This document shows, in pieces, positions 33,248-40,026 of a stretch of DNA of 40,026 bases. The first letter of the stretch is position 1. The number at the start of each line of letters is the position of its first letter. The DNA is from an uncultured Lachnospiraceae bacterium (GTDB lineage: Bacteria; Bacillota; Clostridia; Lachnospirales; Lachnospiraceae), in NCBI GenBank assembly GCA_910587105.1, contig CAJUMB010000031.1:1-40026 (forward strand), written 5' to 3'. Position numbers and translations under genes: made by a program. The notes beneath the pieces were generated by a model. The model was not told the DNA's origin and searched no databases. It saw only the letters and a program-made list of their open reading frames with translations.

Positions 33248-34928
33248 TAAAGGAGATGAGGTTCAAAATATTACAATGGCATATCGTCTTGTGTTAGGGC
33301 AAAAACCGTGGGTGGATGTATGGGAGATTTTTCAATCAGGAAATAGTTTTGCTAGTCCGGTAATCTGGTTGCTGGTAAAGATGACAGGAAGTACAGAGGG
33401 AATCATTTTTTTTGTGCGAGGTGCATTTTTACTTATGAATCTGTTTTTGGGAGCAGTTTTATTTTTTGCATTGAGAAAATATATATCTAAAAGTATTTTA
33501 GGGGTGTGTATACTGGCGATTATTTGCTATGCGCCATTTTCTTTATATTATATTTGGTATGACAGCATGGGCTTATATTTCATGCTTTTAGGAGAAATTT
33601 TATTGTTCACTGGATTGCAGAGTGAAAAAAGTTTTTCATGGTCTATATTTTTCGCTGGAGTATCCCATGCTTTGATGAGTTATGCATATCCTTCATTTGT
33701 TTTACTGGCTTTTGCTTTTGCGGGTATTCTTTATTGGCTAAATAAGAAAAAGAAGAGGAAAAATAAAATTGCTTTTCGGCAGGTATGCATATATTTTGCT
33801 GGTACTATTTTAATTTTTTTGATTTTTTTAATTTATCTGATGAATGTTGGTATAGATAATACAATTTTTATTAAAAAGGACATTATAGAACTATTATTAT
33901 CTAGTCATGGTGCTCAGAAAGCACCTTTAGTAAAACGTATTTTCAGGTTGTTTTGGTGGCCATTGGAAAAAATGGCATGGTCGATTATTCCGACTATCTT
34001 TCTGGGTGTTTTTTATTATAAAAATATAAAAAAGGGTTATTCAGAATCATCTATCCAGAAATGTGACAGGAGAAAGATTATTGGGTTGTTGCTGGCAATC
34101 GCGATAGTTCCTCTTATATTGTTCGTGAATTTAAAAACATTGTCGACAATTTATTATACATTTTATATTTTTTGTTGGGCGCCTTTTCTATTGAAGATGG
34201 CAAACAATATAAAAGTGAAAACTGTATTGATGGAATTATTTTACATAATGTGGATTCCATGTGGAGGTAGTTACATATTGATAGGGTTTACCTCCAACAA
34301 TGGAGGGTACAAATCTCCCTTGGGCACATATTCAGGATATGTATTTTGCATAATAGTAATGGGAATCCTTTTTCAGAGCGTTTTGATGGATAAGTATGAT
34401 AAAAGAAATTCGTACTTGGTTTTTTCTTGTTTAAATGTGGTAACAGTCAGTATGGTGCTTCTATTTATATTAAATACATTTTGGTATGGAAATATACAGG
34501 AAAGTACGTATAAATTTAAGTCGGGCATATTTAAAGGGCTATATGGAAGAGTGGAGGATAAAAAGTTAGAAAAGCAGGAAAGGCAATTGAACGATATTAT
34601 AAATAGTGAGAATAAATATTTAGATCAAAGTAGTGGAGAAAAGCACAATCCAGGTATTTTATGTGTTGGGTCAGATTTGTTAAGCGTGTATTTGTATACA
34701 GATTTGAGACCAGCCACCTTCTTTTTTGCATGGGATCCATATTTACTTGTTAATGAACGGCAAGATTGGAGGCCGACAGAAAAATATTGGAAAACTATTA
34801 GCGGGTATCCAGATTTTCTTTTAATTTCAGATGAAGAGGAAATTGATGAAGATTTTTGGTTTTTTTTGAAAGGTTTATATAAATATCGTACGCATATTGA
34901 AGATGCTTCCGTATGGATTAAAAAGTAA
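33144..34928 (+). CDS. GT-C-like polytopic membrane protein
   Basis: A 594-residue protein with about eleven hydrophobic segments and a soluble C-terminal domain of roughly 130 residues. After the first membrane helix the loop DKGDEVQNITMAYRLVLGQK has the acidic pair (Asp38, Glu39) found in the first loop of GT-C lipid-phosphosugar transferases of the ArnT/PMT type; WVDVWEIFQSGN fits this too. Such enzymes add a sugar from an undecaprenyl-phosphate donor outside the membrane. I recognise no closer family. It overlaps the acyltransferase by 104 bases in another frame. Confidence 0.65.
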   Translation: MKKLKGNIIKDYLAYIVVTLPIITMFLWRLLHTIDKGDEVQNITMAYRLVLGQKPWVDVWEIFQSGNSFASPVIWLLVKMTGSTEGIIFFVRGAFLLMNLFLGAVLFFALRKYISKSILGVCILAIICYAPFSLYYIWYDSMGLYFMLLGEILLFTGLQSEKSFSWSIFFAGVSHALMSYAYPSFVLLAFAFAGILYWLNKKKKRKNKIAFRQVCIYFAGTILIFLIFLIYLMNVGIDNTIFIKKDIIELLLSSHGAQKAPLVKRIFRLFWWPLEKMAWSIIPTIFLGVFYYKNIKKGYSESSIQKCDRRKIIGLLLAIAIVPLILFVNLKTLSTIYYTFYIFCWAPFLLKMANNIKVKTVLMELFYIMWIPCGGSYILIGFTSNNGGYKSPLGTYSGYVFCIIVMGILFQSVLMDKYDKRNSYLVFSCLNVVTVSMVLLFILNTFWYGNIQESTYKFKSGIFKGLYGRVEDKKLEKQERQLNDIINSENKYLDQSSGEKHNPGILCVGSDLLSVYLYTDLRPATFFFAWDPYLLVNERQDWRPTEKYWKTISGYPDFLLISDEEEIDEDFWFFLKGLYKYRTHIEDASVWIKK

Positions 34929-35107
34929 GAAGTATAAATAAAACTGTAAGTTATGTCGGATATAGTAGATTCAATAATTTTTGTGAGTTCTCGGAAACTC
35001 GATGAATACAGTCTGCATTTTCTGGCTAGAAAACTGCTGGTGGACCATTTCAAGATATTTTTTTCAATGACAGAAGTTAAGTCTATTAAAAAATAATTTT
35101 AGGCATG
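34929..35107. other. Intergenic stretch after the second cluster
   Basis: Between the GT-C-like gene and the transposase relic. No convincing gene or terminator seen. Confidence 0.4.
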
Positions 35108-35690
35108 TCAAACAAACCGACTAAATTTTGTAAATTGACGGGATAGCATTATATTTTTCCTGTAATGAATACAGATACAGATGGCCATGATCCAGAAAGA
35201 AAAATGTTTATCCCCACGAATTTTTATTTCTTGCAGATGCTAGTCATTCAGGACACGGTTATTTACCTGTTCACAAGAGGTGTGTTCGCCATAAATGGTT
35301 TTGTATTCGGCATTGCCCAGGGGAGGACTGTCAAAAAACCAAAATAGTACAAAATCATCTCCTATTGACCATGTAGAAATAAGCGAAATTGTTAATTTAT
35401 CCCCATTCTTGGATTCAAATAGTAATAAAAATGGGATAGAGTCAAATCAGCCGTTAGTTTTCGGATAGTCTGGGGGGAGCCGGGGCTAGAACCGGAGGCA
35501 GTCTTCTCTTTTTATATAAAGGGTTCTTTCATAACTGCTTTGGGAGCATCTTTCTAGACAGTGGCAGGCCTGGATGCGTCCGCATTTCAGTGGATAGCGG
35601 TATTTTTTGGCATCTTTTCGCTTGTCATATCCTCAGCCGCACATCCGGTAGCCAGTTGCACAGCAGATGTGCTGCTTTATCAAGGGAAAT
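35108..35690 (-). pseudogene. DDE transposase relic (IS1182/IS4-like)
   Basis: Minus-strand translation gives ATGYRMCG, a stop, then GYDKRKDAKKYRYPLKCGRI (around 35570-35660) with the spaced cysteines QACHCLERC and SSYERTLYIKRED, and further down YGEHTSCEQVNNRVLND, a stop, then HLQEIKIRGDKHFSFWIMAI (around 35150-35310). These are the C-terminal half of a DDE transposase of the kind with a Cys-rich insert followed by a R/HTS-x-E-x-x-N motif. Stops, a frameshift and an unrelated A+T-rich segment near 35345-35455 break it. Plus-strand frames here are shadows of it. Confidence 0.7.
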
Positions 35691-36169
35691 GTCCTCTAGC
35701 AGGCTGTCCACATAAGGGCATCCGCCCGGTTGGGAAGAAGGGTAAACAGAATCAGGGAATGCAAGATCTACACCTGGTTTTTAGCAGGGTGGCTTGTAGT
35801 GGGATAGAACCGTACAAGGTATTCTTACGTAGGATAAAGGTTATATAATTCTTCCTTTTCGTGGGAAGAAAATTTAGCTTTAAAGTTATTAAAATTGATA
35901 TGATACTTTGCATACACTTTCTCTGTTGCATTGAAGCTGGAATTTCGGGGGCTGTTTTTTATAGATTGGGTGAAAATAGTTGAGTATAATCTGAAAAGGC
36001 AGGTATCTCAGATATAGATAGTGATTAGATGATTAACCAAACGTAGCAGTAATTTGGAATGGTTTAATAGTACAGTATCAATATGCGGAAGTTCTATTTG
36101 ATAAAGAAAATAGATTATAATTGGCTATCAGCAAAAAGTTTGGGTTTAAGTATCGGAAAGGGGCAACTA
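35691..36169. other. Intergenic stretch before a glycosyltransferase gene
   Basis: Probably more decayed mobile DNA at its left side, then A+T-rich sequence. I see no intact gene, RNA or clear promoter in it. Confidence 0.4.
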
Positions 36170-36898
36170 ATGGATATCTTATATATAGTTATGCCGGCTT
36201 ATAATGAAGAAGATATAATTGAAAAGATTGTGAAGAAATGGTATCCTATTGTTAATGAATTGGGTGAAGAATCTAGACTAATTATAGCGGATAGTGGCAG
36301 CACCGATAAAACGCATGCAATTCTTGTAGCGTTAAAGGCTGATTTCCCCAAATTACAAATTTTGTCTAATACGCAAAAACAACATGGTCCGAAATGTATT
36401 GCTTTATATCATTATGCTATACAAATGAAGGCTGATTATATTTTTCAAACCGATTCAGATGGACAGACAAATCCAGATGAGTTCGATGCATTTTGGAAAG
36501 AGAGGCATACATATGATATTATACAAGGAAAACGTTTGAATAGACAAGATGGAAAATGTCGAGAATTTGTTGAACATGTAGTATGTTTTTTACTGAGGAT
36601 ATATTTTAAAGTTGTGATTCCTGATGCCAACGCACCATTCCGACTTATGAAGGCTGAGGTGGTTGCTAAGTATTTGTACCGATTGCCAGTGGATTATAAT
36701 ATACCAAATATAATGCTTAGTGTTTACTTTACATATTATAAAGAAAGCATCCGCTTTAGAGAAATATCATTTGGGCAAAGAACAACTGGAAAAAATTCCA
36801 TAAATTTAAGAAAAATTTTTACTATTGGATTTAGGGCTTTGGGCGACTTTTGGAATTTTAGACGCGAAATTAAAAATATTGACAGTGCTTTCAGGTAG
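36170..36898 (+). CDS. GT2-family glycosyltransferase (dolichyl-phosphate mannosyltransferase-like)
   Basis: A 242-residue GT-A enzyme: LYIVMPAYNEEDIIEKIVKK at the N-terminus, LIIADSGSTDKT in the nucleotide site, and FQTDSDGQTNP as the DxD-type metal motif; NAPFRLMKAEVVAKY follows. No C-terminal membrane helices. Start 36170 has AAAGGGG 5-6 bases upstream; the frame is open further upstream without a signal. It stands alone between transposase relics, apart from the main cluster, and may be a leftover or a captured gene. It could make a polyprenyl-phosphate sugar for the GT-C-like protein or add a repeat-unit sugar. Confidence 0.87.
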   Translation: MDILYIVMPAYNEEDIIEKIVKKWYPIVNELGEESRLIIADSGSTDKTHAILVALKADFPKLQILSNTQKQHGPKCIALYHYAIQMKADYIFQTDSDGQTNPDEFDAFWKERHTYDIIQGKRLNRQDGKCREFVEHVVCFLLRIYFKVVIPDANAPFRLMKAEVVAKYLYRLPVDYNIPNIMLSVYFTYYKESIRFREISFGQRTTGKNSINLRKIFTIGFRALGDFWNFRREIKNIDSAFR

Positions 36899-37256
36899 TT
36901 AGGTCAGAACCGTAAAGTAAATTTTTTACACTAATTTTCCTTAAATATAGAGCATTTTCTCTTCGAACGTGTTAAAATCTTGCTATAAATTTTTTGCAAA
37001 GGAGACCAGCTTACAGAAGCCATCATTATCGTTTGTGAATTTGGATGGGTTCACGAGCATTTCACCATCAGCGGATAATCTCCCTTCCTTATCTTTTGGT
37101 CCTGATATTCCTCTCCTTTGCGATGCCATACTTTTCGGAGAAACTCTATGCGGAGTTTCTCCGATTATCCATATTCAGCGATTAGCTGAATGGGGCCAGC
37201 GTCCGGACAATCAACCGAATGTACAGGTCGATGAAGATCTATTTCCCAGAGTAAAA
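36899..37256. other. Intergenic stretch with two hairpins
   Basis: No gene recognised. It contains an 11-bp perfect stem, CGGAGAAACTC/GAGTTTCTCCG, with a 6-base loop (37136-37163), and a 7-bp stem ATTCAGC/GCTGAAT (37173-37191). They lie upstream of the truncated IS110 gene but the transposase N-terminus is missing there, so they are probably not its native leader. Confidence 0.5.
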
Positions 37257-38002
37257 GGAGGTGCTGGGTAAAGTCAATGGCGCATTCAGTTTGAAGCTAC
37301 TGAAACAGGCACATTCCCGGATGATCTGGTAACGCTTGGCGAAGGTGGAATAAGACAAATCTGGCATGATGTTAAGCTCAGAGGACACGGCTACAGCAGA
37401 GCGAGAGAAATCCTAGAGTATGCTAAAGCAAGTGTAGGGAGTAAGGATGGAGCTGTTACAGGAAGGAGCGCTGTAAAGTGGTTTGTCCAGAGGCTTCTGG
37501 AGCTGGATGCTGAACTTGCTGTTGTAGAGATACAGATCAATCAGAAATGCCAGGAAATACCGTATGCTGGTAGTATCTGGAGATATCCGGAATAGACGAA
37601 AATACTCTTTCCGGGATTTTTGTGGAGATGGGAGATACATTACGGTTTGATGCTGTAAAGGAAATATAGAAACTGAGTGGACTGGGGCAGACAGCAAGCA
37701 GTACCGGTAAGCATAAGGGAGAAACCAGGATAAGCCACAGAAGACATTAAAAGGCTCAGATATTGCTTATTCCAGGTCATAAAGTCAACAGTGGCACATG
37801 AAAGAGGAATTCAGTGAACTCCATATATACTATACGACACGAGCCGATAATCCATTGGAAAAGATGTAGCCATTGATTGTAATAGCCCGCAGGCTTCTGG
37901 GGATAATCCATCTATACGATTCTGAAAAATGGAATGGTCTGTGATCCGAAGAAGATGTTAATAGACATCAGTCGTCCAGAAGAGAGAGCGATTGTGGCAT
38001 AG
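37257..38002 (+). pseudogene. IS110-family transposase relic
   Basis: Pieces in alternating frames give GVLGKVNGAFSLKLLKQAHS, DLVTLGEGGIRQIWHDVKLR with GHGYSRAREILEYAKASVG, NTLSGIFVEMGDTLRFDAVK, KLSGLGQTASSTGKHKGETR, then ISHR, and finally SIYTILKNGMVCDPKKMLID, then ISRPEERAIVA and a stop. These follow in order the middle and C-terminal transposase_20 domain of IS110 elements. The N-terminal RuvC-like catalytic part is absent and there are several frameshifts and stops. Its 3' end abuts the truncated IS630 gene. Confidence 0.8.
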
Positions 38003-38014
38003 AGATTTTGGTAG

Positions 38015-38711
38015 CATCATGAATATGCTGCATGTCCCATTGCGTATATATTCAGAGTCTATTTTCTGGCCACTGCCTGGACGCATAGGAAGGGGCTCCC
38101 CTGCATCACCCAGTAGCTGGTATGGCTTTTCATCCATACAGACAGCCGGACGTTTTTCATCGTAAGGCAGTTTATAGACATCAAGGATGTCTTCCATACA
38201 TGCTATGAAATCGGGGTCATCCTTTTTAGGCATGCACCAATAGCTGTTCCTGTGCGGATGCAGTTCGTTTTTTTAAAGCGTGTCCGATCGCGTTCCTGCC
38301 CACAGGCGTCTCAAGTTCAATCCGGCATTTTTCTTCCAGGAGACGCAGTGTCCACCGGGAATGCCCCTCTGGTGCAGGGCTGCAGGCGATCTCGATGATA
38401 CGGTCTTCCGTCCGGCCATCAACCTTACGCCTGGCATTGTCTGAATTCACACTCCTGTTATACCGTATCACTCTGTCAATGCCGCCACTGCTGTATTTCT
38501 GGAGCGTGTTAAAGACCGTTGCGGTACAGACTCCATTTGTCTCTGCGCATTGTACATATGAAAAACACCTGCCATGCAGTTCATCCATATCGAGGATAAT
38601 CTGGCATCGGCTCCGGATAGTCCTGGAAGTATCTTTTTTTCGGATGATAGCTTTTAACCTTCTCACATCGTCATCTGTAAGTTTAACAATATATTTTTTT
38701 GGCCTTGCCAT
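38015..38711 (-). pseudogene. IS630-family transposase, frameshifted and truncated
   Basis: The first frame (38226-38711) gives MARPKKYIVKLTDDDVRRLK with a helix-turn-helix region; the second (to about 38015) gives PKKDDPDFIACMEDILDVYK and RPAVCMDEKPYQLLGDAGEP with the first catalytic Asp. They join at a run of seven A (38268-38274): with six A the protein would read ALKNELHPHRNSYWCMPKKD through the junction, as in intact relatives. The C-terminal part with the remaining catalytic acids is lost where the IS110 relic begins. Confidence 0.8.
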
Positions 38712-38765
38712 AATATCATCATCGTTTTTTATAGTATAGCACGAAAAGGTGAGTGGTAGTTACAA

Positions 38766-39029
38766 TTATTTTAAAAATGAACGGTACAGTACATTAGTAA
38801 TGCGTTCCATGGCGTATTTATTGCTGTAGGCAGGACAGAAACGGCTTTTGTAGTGGAACGGGACAAGCTTTAACTTACTACAGTGAGGGCAGCCATACAT
38901 TGCTCCGCAGAAAGAAGGACCGCCGCAGTTGATCATTTTATCGATATTTTTCATCTGAGTTTTTCTGGGATGGAGAGTATATTTAATTTCTTTATAATGG
39001 TCCGTAAAGATTTTCTGTAAGATATTCAT
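38766..39029 (-). pseudogene. IS91-type transposase, N-terminal zinc-binding fragment
   Basis: About 87 codons starting MNILQKIFTDHYKEIKYTLH and containing MINCGGPSFCGAMYGCPHCS and FCPAYSNKYAMERIT, i.e. the transposase zinc-binding domain of IS91-like rolling-circle elements; one of the usual C-P-x-C positions reads CPAY. The frame stops just where the IS630 element begins, and the catalytic HUH/Tyr domain is missing. Confidence 0.8.
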
Positions 39030-39098
39030 AAGACTATTATGCACGAAAATGTAATAAAAAGAGCCCACCCTAATTCCCCCATGAATGGGGCTAGGGTC

Positions 39099-39120
39099 TG
39101 AAGTGTCAAAGACACTTTTT
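39099..39120 (+). terminator. Short hairpin with T tract
   Basis: AAGTGTC, AAA, GACACTT followed by a run of T: a compact intrinsic-terminator shape on the plus strand, in the gap between the IS91 fragment and the acyltransferase gene. Confidence 0.45.
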
Positions 39121-39208
39121 TATAATTAGAAATATAATGGCAGGACAATAGGAAGGATTTCTGAAATTTGTTTCCAGGCATAACCTTCTAAAATATAAAA
39201 GGACAACG

Positions 39209-39307
39209 TCATAGCGCTTTTTTCTGTTTTGCACTCAGTTCTTCTTTTAAGGCCAGAAGAGGACGGAAATATTCTTTTATAAAATCATCAAGGTTTTTGC
39301 TATTCAT
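39209..39307 (-). CDS. Small protein or N-terminal remnant, unknown
   Basis: A 32-codon frame, MNSKNLDDFIKEYFRPLLAL, then KEELSAKQKKAL and a stop. It has GGAGGT 9 bases before its ATG, a good translation signal, but is very short. It lies upstream of the IS91 fragment on the same strand and may be a companion or the start of a lost gene of that element. I do not recognise the family. Confidence 0.35.
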   Translation of the reverse strand: MNSKNLDDFIKEYFRPLLALKEELSAKQKKAL

Positions 39308-39450
39308 TCGTACATTACCTCCAGAATTTGCTTACGGAGATATTTACACATTTAGATAAAAAGGGAAAATGCCATGTAATAAATAATCACTTTATATATA
39401 GGATCAGTTTATTCTACGGAATTGGAGATTTTTTAGAAAGGGTTGACAAA

Positions 39451-40026
<576 letters not shown>

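Noticed and set aside
34625..35053. Minus-strand frame of 142 codons
   Set aside because: It is mostly antisense to the C-terminal domain of the GT-C-like gene, is Ser/Lys/Tyr rich and shows no domain.
35165..35347. Plus-strand frame of 60 codons
   Set aside because: The minus strand here encodes recognisable transposase sequence (YGEHTSCEQVNN, IKIRGDKHFSFW), so the plus frame is a shadow.
35561..35848. Plus-strand frame of 95 codons with a hydrophobic start
   Set aside because: The antisense strand carries the Cys-rich transposase block AKKYRYPLKCGRI; the plus frame has no supported start.
37136..37191. Two hairpins as an IS110 bridge RNA
   Set aside because: The adjacent IS110 gene lacks its N-terminal half, so the native left end of the element is not next to these hairpins; the idea cannot be supported here.

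Overview
The window looks like a chromosomal segment of a gut-type Clostridia bacterium, most likely Lachnospiraceae. The reasons are the clpB-DUF4250 pair, a CIRCE-controlled clpB promoter, Gram-positive ribosome binding sites, a Firmicute-type rplM-rpsI operon and remnants of several insertion sequence families common in that group. Species cannot be fixed from sequence alone. Most of the window is a large surface polysaccharide (capsule/EPS) region next to conserved housekeeping genes.

Layout. (1) 0.1-4.5 kb, minus strand: clpB with a small DUF4250 gene behind it, then rplM-rpsI, each with a clear promoter. (2) 4.5-14.6 kb, relatively G+C-rich: a divergently transcribed Wzz-like chain-length protein with a degenerate tyrosine-kinase domain. 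Facing it is a plus-strand polysaccharide operon: a DUF1972 glycosyltransferase, a GT4, a hexapeptide acyltransferase, a GT2, a Wzy-like polymerase, a LicD protein and an ABC-type flippase. Two copies of a 166-bp hairpin element (MITE-like) sit between genes of this operon; a third is cut by the left edge. (3) 14.6-17.4 kb: scar zone with a broken AAA-ATPase-like/PD-(D/E)XK gene, an IS630-type fragment and remains of an MntA-HepT type nucleotidyltransferase/HEPN module. (4) 17.4-34.9 kb, visibly A+T-rich: a second polysaccharide cluster with Wzy/WaaL-like protein, SDR epimerase, GT26 (TagA/WecG), several GT4/GT2 enzymes, LicD, FdtA-like ketoisomerase plus FdtB-like aminotransferase, GT-D enzyme, Wzx flippase, WecB, GNAT, an acyltransferase-3 membrane protein and a GT-C-like membrane protein. 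(5) 34.9-39.4 kb: another scar zone with relics of four transposases around one intact GT2 gene. (6) 39.45 kb to the right edge: an acyltransferase-3 gene, cut by the window end, with nine GACA tetranucleotide repeats inside its first codons.

How the parts fit. WecB makes UDP-ManNAc and the GT26 enzyme is the natural user of it. FdtA/FdtB would make a dTDP-3-amino-3,6-dideoxyhexose, with the GNAT a candidate N-acetylase. LicD proteins and acyltransferases decorate the glycan. There are two flippases of different type (ABC and Wzx) and two Wzy-like proteins, so the region probably contains two independently acquired glycan systems. No priming phosphoglycosyltransferase and no RmlA/RmlB are in the window.

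The strongest unusual signals are the in-frame GACA repeat in the right-edge acyltransferase (a simple-sequence contingency locus whose neighbouring repeat numbers both give immediate stops), a G9 tract at the end of the other acyltransferase overlapping the translation start region of the next gene, and the hairpin elements whose right end forms part of the ribosome binding site of the following gene.
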